54,925 nt of DNA from Deltaproteobacteria bacterium. Lineage in GTDB: Bacteria; Myxococcota; JACPTQ01. Position 1 is the first letter of the stretch. Each line of letters starts with the position of its first letter. Shown here one piece after another: positions 40,878 through 49,763 of this stretch. The stretch spans positions 1 to 54,925 of the forward strand of contig JACPTQ010000040.1 of the NCBI GenBank assembly GCA_016192705.1. The letters are read 5' to 3'. Under the pieces are notes generated by a model. The model did not search any database. It saw nothing but the letters and a program-made list of their open reading frames with translations, and was not told the DNA's origin. Made by a program: the position numbers and the translations under genes.

Positions 40878-43141
40878 CGTTTGCCTCAACTCGATATCGT
40901 CGCGCTCGAATCCTCTTCGGCGGATTGGCATTTGCATTTCTCGCCGAACTCCCCGGGGCCGCCGGTGCTGCGTCGGCACCTGACCTGCTTCTGGAGTACA
41001 ACGCACGGCAACGCGCCGAACGACTCGATGTGGCCGGGACGCCAAAGGAAGCGTTGCCCGAGTGGTTGCGCATCATCAAACTCTGTCGCCGCGAGACTTT
41101 CTTCTCGTGCGCGGAGGCGCGAAAGCGTGTTCTGGCGCTCGTTCGCGATGAGACCGCGTGCGACGCGCTCGGAGAAGTCCGGCGGTTGATTCAAAAGGGT
41201 GACGAGCCTTTACTTCAGCGGCCATCCATTCTCTGCGCGATCCGCAAAGGTCGGGTCAGCCACGCGATGAAACCACTTCGCGATCTCGTTGTCCGCGCGT
41301 CCGAGTCGCCCGATGGCGTCTGGGCGCGTGACGTCGCCTTGCCCGAGTACATAAAGGCCGGCGGCTCGTGGCCGCATTATTCCGCGCGCGAAAAACTCGA
41401 CGAGGCCGTGGCCCTCCGTCGTGCCAAGCGTTTCGACGAAGCGCTGCAAAAATTTCGCGCGCTCGACTTCGAGTGGAGAGGCAATCCGTCCGCGGCGGAC
41501 CTTCGACGCCTCCTACCGTTTGAAACCGCACTCACACAGTTTCGCGCGACGAGCCTTGAGGCGGCTGAGGCAGGGTTCCGAAAACTTGTTAAGGAGGCGC
41601 GTTCCGTCGAACAAGCCGACGGTTACCGATTTTGGTTGGCATCAACCTTTCAAAAGCAAGGCCGGCTGCTCGACGCATCGAAGTTGTTTGAACAGATCTA
41701 TGGCCGACACGCCCGCGAGGATTCGGCACGCTCCACGCTCATGCGCTCCATAGAAGCCCTTCGGAAGACGAGCGAGGTGGAACGTATCTCGCGTCTCTTC
41801 GAGCGTCTTGGCGCTGACTTCCCAAATCATGCGCCATCCGTTGAGCTCGCATTCCGAGCGGTCCGCGTGTTGGCTGACGCCGGACTTTTCAAGCTGGCGC
41901 GCGCAGCCGCAACACGCTTCATGAGGCGGTTTGGAAAGCATCGACGCCGGGCCGACGCGGATTGGATGATCGCGTGGAGCACTTTCAAACTCGCGGAGTG
42001 GAAGCGCGCGGCGGCCCTGTTTAACAGCCTCGCGCGACGCTCACGCGTGGGCTCGGGAACAGTGACCGAGGGCGCCGCATACTGGGCGGCGGTCGCGTCG
42101 GAAAAGGCTGCGGTCGGCGGTTCGCGCACCATCCAAAACCAGTTCGCGCGACTCGCTGAAACCACCGGCGCTGGATTTTATCGGCACCTGGCGCAGAGCC
42201 GCAGCGCGCCGATCCCCAGAACGCCCAAGCCAATTTCTCCGCTCACAACTTCAATGGGCGACGCGACCGCGATCGAACAGGCCTTCAAACGGTTTCTACA
42301 AGCGCATCCTCTTGCGAATCGCTCGGCCCTTCGCGCGTTAACATTTGTGCAGAAAGGCCTTCTTGACGAAGCGGACCGTGAACTCTTCCGAATTCAGGAG
42401 CAGATTCGCACCGCGAAAGGTGGCCCCAAAGTTTCCGTGGTGCCCCCCCCCACAAGCAACGACCGCGCGTGGATGAGGCGGACCGCGCGTGGGATCTTGC
42501 TCGACTTGAACGGACTACACCGGGTCTTGGGAAACACATACCGCGTCGCACAAAACCTCCGCTTTTCGTACGGCTATCGCATTAACGGTGATGACGCCTG
42601 GCTTCGTTCGGCGTTCCCAACGCCCTTCTCAGAAATCGTCGCCCGCGCCGCACATGAACATCGGGTGCCCCTCGATCTCATTTACGCCATCATGCACACT
42701 GAGAGCTCATTCACGCCCGATGCCGTTTCGCCGGCCAACGCGCAGGGGCTTATGCAAATCCTTCCATCGACCGCGAAAAAGATCGCGGCGCAACGCGGGA
42801 TGCCTTTTGACGCGCGCGATCTCACGGCCATTTCCAAAAACATTGATTTCGGAGTCTGGTACCTCCGAGAGCTTCTCACCAAATTCCACGACCAATTGCC
42901 TCTCGCAATTGCAGCCTACAACGGTGGCCCACACAACGTCGCAGCCTGGCTCGACAACAAGGCGGCGCCCGCCCGCACGATGGACGAATTCCTCGAAGAC
43001 ATCCCGTTTCGCGAAACCCGCTTTTACGTTCGAAAGGTGATCGCTGCGGTCGGCGTCTACAGAAAGCTTTACGGCGCGGGCGGTCGCGTTACCGTTCCCA
43101 TCGCGCTCGACACACGATACGAAAACAACATCAACTTCTGA
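40874..43141 (+). CDS. Lytic transglycosylase, Slt70-like, with long helical N-terminal solenoid
   Basis: 755 aa from GTG 40874, which overlaps the TGA of the mutase gene (GTGA). Signal peptide with cleavage near residue 35 (ELPGAAGAASA). A long alpha-helical repeat region (about 40-560; EALPEWLRIIKLCR, FDEALQKFRALDFEW, DASKLFEQIYGRH) forms the superhelical ring of Slt proteins. The catalytic SLT domain is about 590-745: LIYAIMHTESSFTPDAVSPANAQGLMQILPSTA with catalytic Glu, and AAYNGGPHNVAAWLD. It cleaves peptidoglycan glycan strands to 1,6-anhydro-MurNAc products in the periplasm. Translational coupling to the mutase fusion suggests linked wall metabolism. Confidence 0.9.
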   Translation: MTFASTRYRRARILFGGLAFAFLAELPGAAGAASAPDLLLEYNARQRAERLDVAGTPKEALPEWLRIIKLCRRETFFSCAEARKRVLALVRDETACDALGEVRRLIQKGDEPLLQRPSILCAIRKGRVSHAMKPLRDLVVRASESPDGVWARDVALPEYIKAGGSWPHYSAREKLDEAVALRRAKRFDEALQKFRALDFEWRGNPSAADLRRLLPFETALTQFRATSLEAAEAGFRKLVKEARSVEQADGYRFWLASTFQKQGRLLDASKLFEQIYGRHAREDSARSTLMRSIEALRKTSEVERISRLFERLGADFPNHAPSVELAFRAVRVLADAGLFKLARAAATRFMRRFGKHRRRADADWMIAWSTFKLAEWKRAAALFNSLARRSRVGSGTVTEGAAYWAAVASEKAAVGGSRTIQNQFARLAETTGAGFYRHLAQSRSAPIPRTPKPISPLTTSMGDATAIEQAFKRFLQAHPLANRSALRALTFVQKGLLDEADRELFRIQEQIRTAKGGPKVSVVPPPTSNDRAWMRRTARGILLDLNGLHRVLGNTYRVAQNLRFSYGYRINGDDAWLRSAFPTPFSEIVARAAHEHRVPLDLIYAIMHTESSFTPDAVSPANAQGLMQILPSTAKKIAAQRGMPFDARDLTAISKNIDFGVWYLRELLTKFHDQLPLAIAAYNGGPHNVAAWLDNKAAPARTMDEFLEDIPFRETRFYVRKVIAAVGVYRKLYGAGGRVTVPIALDTRYENNINF

Positions 43142-43152
43142 CACGCACCAAT

Positions 43153-43182
43153 TTGACGGGCCCAGTGTGAGCGGCACAAGAT
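43153..43182 (+). promoter_or_regulatory. Predicted leaderless promoter of lysC
   Basis: TTGACG (43153-43158), 18-nt spacer, CAAGAT (43177-43182, 3 of 6), then 6 nt to ATG 43189. No ribosome site precedes the ATG. Confidence 0.4.
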
Positions 43183-43188
43183 ACCCTC

Positions 43189-44415
43189 ATGGGAATCGTC
43201 GTCCAAAAATATGGCGGAAGTTCGGTCGCCGATCTTGATCGGTTGCGGGCCGTCGCGAGTCGCGTCGTGGCCACAGCAAAGGCCGGCCATCGTGTCGTCG
43301 TTGTCGTGTCGGCGATGGGACGCACAACCGACGACCTTCTTTCGCTCGCGAAGTCGGTGAATTCAAACCCCAGCCGCCGTGAGCTCGATATGCTTCTGAC
43401 AGTCGGCGAGCGCGTATCGATGGCTCTCCTGTCGCTCGCGATCGGGAATCTTGGGCGCGAAGCGATTTCCTTTACAGGCAGTCAAAGCGGGATCATCACC
43501 GACGAGCGGCACAGCGACGCGCGGATCGTCGAAGTCCGTCCGAGGCGCATCGAGGAGGAGCTCGCGCGCGAACGGATCGTGATTGTCGCGGGTTTTCAGG
43601 GCGTCTCGCGAACACGGGAGGTGACGACGCTTGGGCGGGGCGGATCCGACACGACAGCGGTCGCACTCGCGGCTGCGCTCGGCGCCGATTTTTGCGAGAT
43701 CTGCAGCGATGTTGATGGCATTTACACTGGCGACCCGCGCATCATCGACGCCCCCGAGAAACTCGAACGCGTCAGTTATCAGGAGATGCAGGAGCTCGCC
43801 GAGAGCGGCGCGAAGGTCCTTTGCGCGCAGGCCGTCGAATGGGCCAAGAAAGCTGGTATCACAATCTTCGCGCGCGCCACCGCCGATCCCCCTCTTCTCG
43901 ATGCAGAGTCGATTCCCGAGATCCGCGGGACGCGAATCGAGAAATCATCCGATTCGCGGCGCGGCGTCGTCGGGGTCGCCAGCGAGAAATGCCTCGTCGC
44001 CATCACGGCGCCGTCATCCGACATTCACGAGCTGCAGGCGCTCAACGGACTTCTGTTTCGGCTCGGCGTCGAGCCCAAACAGGTTTCACTGGCTTCCGGC
44101 GTCTTGTCGCTCCTCTTCTCAACAACGAATCTCCACGATCTCAACGACGTGAAGCGAGCGCTCCTCATGGAAGCGCGCTGCCGAATTAGGTTCCGGGAAG
44201 GTGTTGGCGCCGTGTCAATCATTGGTTCTGGCGTCGGCCGCGACTCGGACGCGCTCAACCGACTCATCGATATTGTTCGACTCGAGGGCGCGGAATCGAT
44301 CGGCGTCCATTCGAGCTCGTTCAGATTGACGGTCCTTCTTCTAGAGGCGGATGTCGACCGCGTGACCCGAGCGGCGCATAAAGCGTTCGTCGGGACAACC
44401 GTTGCGTCGTCTTGA
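43189..44415 (+). CDS. lysC: Aspartate kinase
   Basis: 408 aa. Phosphorylates L-aspartate, the first step to lysine, threonine, methionine and diaminopimelate. The N-terminal [13 protein letters not shown] (7-19) binds ATP/aspartate; the [18 protein letters not shown] segment near 150 and [15 protein letters not shown] complete the kinase core. The C-terminal 150 residues hold two ACT-type regulatory domains ([39 protein letters not shown]), the site of lysine or threonine feedback in this family. Length is that of the monofunctional type. It is separated from the transglycosylase by 47 nt and has its own leaderless promoter prediction. Confidence 0.93.
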   Translation: MGIVVQKYGGSSVADLDRLRAVASRVVATAKAGHRVVVVVSAMGRTTDDLLSLAKSVNSNPSRRELDMLLTVGERVSMALLSLAIGNLGREAISFTGSQSGIITDERHSDARIVEVRPRRIEEELARERIVIVAGFQGVSRTREVTTLGRGGSDTTAVALAAALGADFCEICSDVDGIYTGDPRIIDAPEKLERVSYQEMQELAESGAKVLCAQAVEWAKKAGITIFARATADPPLLDAESIPEIRGTRIEKSSDSRRGVVGVASEKCLVAITAPSSDIHELQALNGLLFRLGVEPKQVSLASGVLSLLFSTTNLHDLNDVKRALLMEARCRIRFREGVGAVSIIGSGVGRDSDALNRLIDIVRLEGAESIGVHSSSFRLTVLLLEADVDRVTRAAHKAFVGTTVASS

Positions 44416-44444
44416 GAGTCGTCGCCCGCGTTGGCCTTGAATCG

Positions 44445-45278
44445 TCACGGTGCGGCCGAGACGACTTTTGAATCGCGCCAAACAGGAAGAACGACTTCGA
44501 ACGCCGTTGTCCCACCGCCGGGCAGGCGTGCCGTCGCGTCACGCTCGAGGAGCCTGAGCGTGCCCCCGAATCCCTCGACGATCTCCTTGGAAATCGACAA
44601 CCCAAGCCCCGTACCACGCTCAGCGTCCTTCGTCGTAAAGAACAGCTCGAAAATCCGGTCGCGCACGGTGTCCGGCACACCCTCACCATCGTCGACGACA
44701 ACGACGCGATACGCCCTCCCGTCGTCGACATCACCATGCACAAGCCGCAAGGTTCGGCGAGCTTCCTCGCACCCCTCAACCGCGTCGCGCGCATTGACCA
44801 CCAGATTCACGAAAACCTGCTGCAGTTGCTGCGGGTCTGATGCCACCAGAACATCAGGCGGATCTCCCACCCACTCAAGCCGCACCCCGCGCCGATTCAA
44901 TTGGTACTGAAGAATACCGTAAACCGACGCGATAACTTGTCCAACGGAGACGGCCTGTCGGTCAAACGACGCTTGACGCGAGAACATGCGCAACCGCGTC
45001 ACCATCGCCTCGAGGACGCGCGCCTGCTCCTCAATGATTTTGACCTTCGCATGGTTTGGATCGGTCTCGGACAGGCGCTTCATCACGATTTGTGCAAACG
45101 ACTTAATCCCCATGAGCGGCTGGTTCATTTCGTGAACCAAAGTCGCCGTCATCTTTCCGAGCTCGGCCATTTTCCCAAGCTGGGAAACCACTTCCAGCAG
45201 TCGCTTAATCTCTTTCGCCTGATCGGAAACGCTCCCGGCTGGATGACTGGTCGATGGTCTGGATTCCGCCCCGCTCAT
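44445..45278 (-). CDS. Soluble histidine kinase (NtrB/ZraS-type)
   Basis: 277 aa without membrane helices or PAS domain. A coiled-coil N terminus (about 20-45, AKEIKRLLEVVSQLGKMAELGKM) leads into the phospho-acceptor motif TLVHEMNQPL with His49. HATPase domain about 140-265 with N box VNLVVNARDAVEG, G1 DDGEGVP, F box FELFFTTKDAERGTGLGLSIS. A receptor domain is missing, so input probably comes through protein partners. It converges on lysC and lies 89 nt downstream of rplQ on the same strand; no start-adjacent ribosome site is clear, and a TTGACG box occurs upstream with non-standard spacing. Confidence 0.88.
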   Translation of the reverse strand: MSGAESRPSTSHPAGSVSDQAKEIKRLLEVVSQLGKMAELGKMTATLVHEMNQPLMGIKSFAQIVMKRLSETDPNHAKVKIIEEQARVLEAMVTRLRMFSRQASFDRQAVSVGQVIASVYGILQYQLNRRGVRLEWVGDPPDVLVASDPQQLQQVFVNLVVNARDAVEGCEEARRTLRLVHGDVDDGRAYRVVVVDDGEGVPDTVRDRIFELFFTTKDAERGTGLGLSISKEIVEGFGGTLRLLERDATARLPGGGTTAFEVVLPVWRDSKVVSAAP

Positions 45279-45367
45279 TCCGAATACCAGATGAACAGGC
45301 CGTCAATGAATCGGCTCATCGCCAGAAAAAACCTGAACGATCGCCGCCCCACCGCGTCACGCAACGC

Positions 45368-45862
45368 CTACTCTGCGGCGTCCGCCGCTTTCCCCGCTGC
45401 GCCCTTTTTCTCGGACGACGGGCCAGACTTTTTCCTGCTGGTCCCCTTCCCCTTCGCCGCTGCGACCGGCTTATCCTCCGGTAGCAACTCGACAAGCGAC
45501 ATCTCCGCCGCATCGCCACGGCGGTTTCCGAGCTTCACAATGCGCGTGTACCCCCCGTTCCGCTTTTCGAACCGAGGGGCGTAAACGTCGATCAACTTCC
45601 CGAGCACGACGTCGTCGTTAATCCTCGTGCGGGCCAGCCGTCGAAAAGCCACCGCACGCGCATGCGCGCCAGCGCGTTTCGCGATCAACGTCCTCTTCGA
45701 CAAAGTTACCAGCTTGTCCGCCAGACGTCGAATCACCAAAGCCTTTGCGTGCGTGGTCCGAATCCGCCCGTTCTCCACGAGTGCCGACAATAGGTTCCGG
45801 AACAAGGCACGGCGATGCGACGACGTGCGCGTAAACTTCTTTCCAGCTTTTTGGTGTCTCAT
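45368..45862 (-). CDS. rplQ: 50S ribosomal protein L17 with C-terminal extension
   Basis: 164 aa. The L17 core (about 1-120) starts MRHQKAGKKFTRTSSHRRAL and contains RIRTTHAKA and the RRLARTRI segment. The extra Lys/Ala/Glu-rich tail (about 125-164, ending in AGKAADAAE) is beyond the usual 115-130 aa length and is likely disordered. Last gene of the alpha operon, 25 nt after rpoA. Confidence 0.96.
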   Translation of the reverse strand: MRHQKAGKKFTRTSSHRRALFRNLLSALVENGRIRTTHAKALVIRRLADKLVTLSKRTLIAKRAGAHARAVAFRRLARTRINDDVVLGKLIDVYAPRFEKRNGGYTRIVKLGNRRGDAAEMSLVELLPEDKPVAAAKGKGTSRKKSGPSSEKKGAAGKAADAAE

Positions 45863-45887
45863 TTCCGTGCCTCAACCATTCAAAAAA

Positions 45888-46928
45888 CTAGTTCCCTTCG
45901 CGACCCTGACGCTTCCCGGGATCCCAATTCTCGAGCTTCATCCCAAGCGAAAGCCCCATCGACGTCAGAATCTCTTTGATCTCTTTCAGCGACTTGCGAC
46001 CAAAATTCTTCGTCTTAAGCATGTCGGCTTCTGTCTTTTGCACCAGCTCGCCAATAAACCGGATATTCGCAGCCTGCAAGCAATTCGCCGAGCGCACCGA
46101 CAACTCCAAATCATCCACCAGTCGGTAGAGATTCTCGTTCGTCGCGTCGACCTCAGTCTGAATCTGCGCAACCTCAAACTCTTCACGTTCCTCAAAGTTA
46201 ATGAAGATTGAAAGCTGCTCCTTCAGAATCTTCGCCGCAAAACCAACGGCATCCTCTGGCCGCAAACTTCCATCCGTCCACACCTCAAGAACCAGCTTGT
46301 CGTAGTCGGTCACCTGGCCAACGCGCGAATGGGTCACGTTGAAGTTCACGCGGCGCACCGGCGAGAACAGCGAGTCGACCGCAATCCACCCCGCCGGAAT
46401 CGGCGTGGCCTGCTTGTTCCGATCCGCCGAAACATATCCGCGTCCCATTTGGACGTGCATTTCCGCGCGCAGCTTCCCGTTGCCGGACAGCGTCGCGATG
46501 TGGTGGTTCGGATTCAACACCTCGACCTGCGCGTCGGTTTGGAGATCGCCCGCCTTCACCACCGCCTCACCCTTCACATCAATTCGCAAAGTTCGCGTCT
46601 CCGTCGCGTGCATTCGGAGTCGGACCTCTTTCAAATTCAAAATAATATCCGTCACGTCTTCCGTAACGCCCGGCAACGTCGCGAACTCGTGAAGCGCGCC
46701 CTCGATCTTCACAGCCGAAATCGCCGCGCCCTGCAGCGACGACAACAGCACACGCCGAAGCGAGTTGCCCAGCGTTATCGCAAATCCACGCTCGAGTGGC
46801 TCACACGAAAACTTCGCATAAGTCGCGGTCGCCGTTTCCGCCTCAATTTGCAACGCGCGCGGCTTGATGAGCTCGCGCCAATTCTTCTGCATAACCTGAT
46901 ATGTTGGTTTTCCTGTCGCTGTGCGCAT
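45888..46928 (-). CDS. rpoA: RNA polymerase alpha subunit
   Basis: 346 aa. N-terminal domain for dimerisation and beta/beta' assembly (about 20-250: [43 protein letters not shown]), linker, and C-terminal domain (about 270-335: [38 protein letters not shown] and [15 protein letters not shown]) that binds UP elements and activators. The start at 46928 is set by GGAGGG eight nt upstream. The N terminus has about 10 residues more than E. coli alpha. Confidence 0.97.
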   Translation of the reverse strand: MRTATGKPTYQVMQKNWRELIKPRALQIEAETATATYAKFSCEPLERGFAITLGNSLRRVLLSSLQGAAISAVKIEGALHEFATLPGVTEDVTDIILNLKEVRLRMHATETRTLRIDVKGEAVVKAGDLQTDAQVEVLNPNHHIATLSGNGKLRAEMHVQMGRGYVSADRNKQATPIPAGWIAVDSLFSPVRRVNFNVTHSRVGQVTDYDKLVLEVWTDGSLRPEDAVGFAAKILKEQLSIFINFEEREEFEVAQIQTEVDATNENLYRLVDDLELSVRSANCLQAANIRFIGELVQKTEADMLKTKNFGRKSLKEIKEILTSMGLSLGMKLENWDPGKRQGREGN

Positions 46929-46940
46929 AATCCCTCCGAC

Positions 46941-47567
46941 TTATTTCGAATACAGTTCGACGATGAGCTGTTCCTGAATTGGAATCGTCAGCTCTTCCCG
47001 CAAAGGAAGCGCCCGCACGACACCCTTCCACGACTTCTCATCGACCTCAACCCACGACGGGATCCCGCGTCGCGCCACCGTCTTGATCGCTTCCTGGATC
47101 CGGACGATCTTGCGGCTCTTCTCCCGAACCTCGACAACATCCCCAACCTTGAGCTGATACGACGGCAAATCGACCTTGTGTCCATTCACCGCAAAATGCC
47201 CGTGCCGAACAAGCTGTCGCGCCTCCGCTCGCGTGTTCGCAAATCCCATGCGAAACGTCGCGTTATCGAGGCGCCGCTCGAGCATGAAAAGCAAGTTCTC
47301 GCCGGTGATCCCCTTCCCCTTATCGGCATTCCGAAAGTATCGACGGAACTGGCGCTCCAAAACACCGTACATCCGCTTCACCTTTTGCTTTTCACGAAGC
47401 TGAAGCCCGTAATCCGAAAACTTTCCACGTCCCTGACCGTGCTGGCCGGGTGGATACTGGCGGCGTTCAAACGCGCACCGCTCCGAATAGCACCGATCGC
47501 CCTTGAGGAAGAGTTTCATCCCTTCCCTTCGACACTGACGACAAACTGAATCGCAATAACGCGCCAC
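46941..47567 (-). CDS. rpsD: 30S ribosomal protein S4, zinc-ribbon (C+) form
   Basis: 208 aa. Binds 16S rRNA early in 30S assembly. The N-terminal Cys9, Cys12, Cys26 and Cys31 form a zinc-ribbon of the C+ paralogue. The S4 RNA-binding domain lies about 98-160 ([32 protein letters not shown]). It lies between rpsK and rpoA as usual for the alpha operon. Confidence 0.97.
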   Translation of the reverse strand: MARYCDSVCRQCRREGMKLFLKGDRCYSERCAFERRQYPPGQHGQGRGKFSDYGLQLREKQKVKRMYGVLERQFRRYFRNADKGKGITGENLLFMLERRLDNATFRMGFANTRAEARQLVRHGHFAVNGHKVDLPSYQLKVGDVVEVREKSRKIVRIQEAIKTVARRGIPSWVEVDEKSWKGVVRALPLREELTIPIQEQLIVELYSK

Positions 47568-47580
47568 GAAAACCTCCTCC

Positions 47581-48060
47581 TCAAACTCTACGACGCTTCG
47601 GCGGACGACACCCGTTGTGTGGAATCGGCGTGACGTCCCGAATCATGTTTACTTTCAATCCCGCAATCTGAACCGCCCGCAGCGCCGCCTCTCGCCCCGC
47701 CCCAGGTCCGTTCACAAAAATCGCAACGCTGCGCATCCCGTGTTCCATCGCCTTGCGCGCCGCGTCCTCTGCCGCAATCTGCGCGGCAAACGGCGTGCTC
47801 TTGCGCGAACCCTTAAACCCCTTTGCGCCAGCACTCGACCACGCAACGACGTTGCCCTGCGCGTCGGTCACCGTCACGATCGTGTTGTTAAACGAGGCCT
47901 GAATAAAAACGCTTCCCGTCGCAACTGTCTTCTTAGACTTCTTCGACGCGCGCTTTTTCTCGGTCTTCTCGCCCGCACCCTCTGCGGCCACGGTCTCAGC
48001 CGCGCCGTCGGTCGCCGTCGCTGGCGCCGCTGCTGGTTTCTCAGTCTGTTCGTCGGCCAT
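47581..48060 (-). CDS. rpsK: 30S ribosomal protein S11 with N-terminal extension
   Basis: 159 aa. The S11 core begins near residue 46 ([20 protein letters not shown]) and ends [10 protein letters not shown]. About 40 residues of Ala/Glu/Lys-rich sequence precede it; the last part ([10 protein letters not shown]) is strongly basic and could contact rRNA. Core S11 proteins have 125-130 aa. Flanked by rpsM and rpsD with short gaps. Confidence 0.96.
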   Translation of the reverse strand: MADEQTEKPAAAPATATDGAAETVAAEGAGEKTEKKRASKKSKKTVATGSVFIQASFNNTIVTVTDAQGNVVAWSSAGAKGFKGSRKSTPFAAQIAAEDAARKAMEHGMRSVAIFVNGPGAGREAALRAVQIAGLKVNMIRDVTPIPHNGCRPPKRRRV

Positions 48061-48084
48061 GATTCGTCACCTCTCCTACGTTCC

Positions 48085-48465
48085 TTATTCGCCTTCCTTC
48101 TTCTTCCGAGCCAGAATCGCGCGCCGCGGACCCTTCCGTGTTCGTGCGTTCGTATGCGTCCGTTGCCCGCGCACCGGCAACCCGCGGCGATGTCGAAGCC
48201 CACGGTAGCAACCAAGGTCCATCAGGCGCTTAATGTTCATCGCCATCTCGCGTCGAACATCGCCTTCGACCTTGTGGTCCGCATCGATGACGTCGCGGAT
48301 CCGACGCACCTCGTCCTCGCTCAGCGCATCGGTTTTTTTGTTGAGATCAACGCCCGCCTTCGCCAGGATCTTTTTCGACGTCGTCCGTCCAATCCCGTAA
48401 ATATAAGTCAGCGCAACTTCCAGCCGCTTCTTTCGGGGCAAATCAACGCCAGCAATACGTGCCAT
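48085..48465 (-). CDS. rpsM: 30S ribosomal protein S13
   Basis: 126 aa. Starts [26 protein letters not shown] and ends with the basic C-terminal tail [19 protein letters not shown] typical of S13, which contacts the head of the 30S and the P-site tRNA. A strong AAGAGGAGACG ribosome site precedes ATG 48465; a repeat element begins 21 bp upstream of that start and so separates the gene from rpmJ. Confidence 0.97.
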   Translation of the reverse strand: MARIAGVDLPRKKRLEVALTYIYGIGRTTSKKILAKAGVDLNKKTDALSEDEVRRIRDVIDADHKVEGDVRREMAMNIKRLMDLGCYRGLRHRRGLPVRGQRTHTNARTRKGPRRAILARKKKEGE

Positions 48466-48486
48466 TATCGTCTCCTCTTAAAACCG

Positions 48487-48613
48487 CAGGCTGCTGAAAA
48501 ACGCCCATCTGCGGCGTTGGCGCGCCGCCGTTCGCCTCCGCGTACATCTGAGTACAGCGTCGGCTCACGGCTTTCCGCGCCTGCCTTGCATCTGGACGTT
48601 TTTGAGCAACCTG
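48487..48613. repeat. Complete copy (C) of the terminal-inverted-repeat element inside the alpha operon
   Basis: 127 bp. Ends CAGGCTGCTGAAAAACG (48487-48503) and CGTTTTTGAGCAACCTG (48597-48613) are inverted repeats with two mismatches in 17 bp. The interior matches copy B almost base for base, including CGCCCATCTGCGGCG, GGCGCGCC, GTACATCTGAGTAC and CACGGCTTTCCGCGCCTGCC. It lies between the rpmJ stop (48639) and the rpsM ribosome site, in the opposite orientation to transcription compared with copies A and B. Confidence 0.9.
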
Positions 48614-48638
48614 AAAAATCAACACTTCTAACATCCTC

Positions 48639-48752
48639 TTACCCCTGGCGCTGCTTATGGCGAGGGTTGTCACAAATCACGCGCACCGTCCCCTTGCGCT
48701 TGACCACTTTGCATTTGTCACAAATCTTCTTAACCGATGCTCGAACTTTCAT
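48639..48752 (-). CDS. rpmJ: 50S ribosomal protein L36, zinc (C+) form
   Basis: 37 aa, too short for routine ORF listing: starts [20 protein letters not shown] and ends NPRHKQRQG with a TAA stop at 48639-48641. Cys11, Cys14, Cys27 and His32 bind zinc. Lies 8 nt after infA. In most bacteria rpsM follows with a small gap; here a repeat element is inserted. Confidence 0.95.
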   Translation of the reverse strand: MKVRASVKKICDKCKVVKRKGTVRVICDNPRHKQRQG

Positions 48753-48759
48753 GGTTCTC

Positions 48760-48978
48760 TCACTTTGCTCTGAAGGTAATCCGCCCGCGCGTCAAATCGT
48801 AAGGCGACAACTCAACCGTCACACGATCGCCGGGAAGAATCTTGATAAAGTTCATTCGCATCTTCCCGGAAATGTGCGCGAGGACGCGGTGGCCGTTCGC
48901 GAGCTCGACGCGAAACATCGCGTTCGGTAGCGGCTCCACCACTGTTCCCTCGACCTCAATCGCATCTTCCTTTGGCAT
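48760..48978 (-). CDS. infA: Translation initiation factor IF-1
   Basis: 72 aa. S1-like OB-fold: [40 protein letters not shown] and [11 protein letters not shown]. It occludes the A site of the 30S during initiation. Full standard length, placed between map and rpmJ. Confidence 0.96.
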   Translation of the reverse strand: MPKEDAIEVEGTVVEPLPNAMFRVELANGHRVLAHISGKMRMNFIKILPGDRVTVELSPYDLTRGRITFRAK

Positions 48979-49009
48979 TCCTACTTTCCTCTACACCCTA
49001 AAACACTCG

Positions 49010-49759
49010 TCACGGTTGACTCAGCACGTACGGACCCTTGTCCGTAATGGCGACGCTGTGCTCAAAATGGGCCGACAAACTTCCATCCTTCGTCACAACC
49101 GTCCAACCGTCATTCAGCCGATCGACCTCCCAGCCGCCGGCATTTACCATCGGCTCGATGGCAACCACCAAACCTTCGCGCAGCCGCAAACCGTTCCGCG
49201 CATCAAAGTAGTTCGGCACCTGCGGATCTTCGTGCATTTTGCGCCCGATCCCGTGCCCTACAAAATCGCGAACGACGGAATATCCGTTCGCCTCTACGTG
49301 TCGCTGCACGGCGCCGCCGATGTCGCTCACCCGACCGCCCGCGCGGCACGCCTCGATTCCGCAATCAAGCGACTCCCGCGTCACCTTCATGAGTCGTTCG
49401 GATTCCGCGGTCGCCTTGCCAATCGCGACCGTACGCGCCGAATCCCCAACGAACCCATCGAAGACCACCCCAAAATCGAGGCCTACGATATCGCCCTCCT
49501 TAAGGATTTCGTCCTTGCGGGGGATCCCGTGGACTACCACACTATTTACGGAAGTGCAAAGGTGAGCCGGGTACCCCATGTACCCCTTGAAAACCGGCGC
49601 AGCCCCGCGCCGCTTGGCGCCCTCTTCCGCGATTCGGTCGAGGTCGAGCGTCGAAACGCCCGGTTTGCAAGCCGACTCAAGCGCCTCTAGGACCTCAAAA
49701 ACAATGAGGTTTGCGCGCCGCATCTTCTCGATTTCGTTTTTCGATTTCAGCGTCACCAT
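49010..49759 (-). CDS. map: Methionine aminopeptidase type I
   Basis: 249 aa from ATG 49759 (GAGGCG six nt upstream; upstream in-frame extension overlaps adk). Removes N-terminal methionine from nascent proteins. Metal-binding residues are in GLDFG, GDSARTVAIG, GHGIGRKMHEDP, VAIEPMVN and FEHSVAI; substrate His in SVNSVVVHGIP. No N-terminal zinc extension. Its start is 4 nt from the adk stop. Confidence 0.96.
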   Translation of the reverse strand: MVTLKSKNEIEKMRRANLIVFEVLEALESACKPGVSTLDLDRIAEEGAKRRGAAPVFKGYMGYPAHLCTSVNSVVVHGIPRKDEILKEGDIVGLDFGVVFDGFVGDSARTVAIGKATAESERLMKVTRESLDCGIEACRAGGRVSDIGGAVQRHVEANGYSVVRDFVGHGIGRKMHEDPQVPNYFDARNGLRLREGLVVAIEPMVNAGGWEVDRLNDGWTVVTKDGSLSAHFEHSVAITDKGPYVLSQP

Positions 49760-49763
49760 CGCC

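Noticed and set aside
45240-45330. Leaderless promoter for the soluble histidine kinase at 45278
   Set aside because: A TTGACG box exists but the best -10 box would need a 14-nt spacer and lies too close to the ATG.
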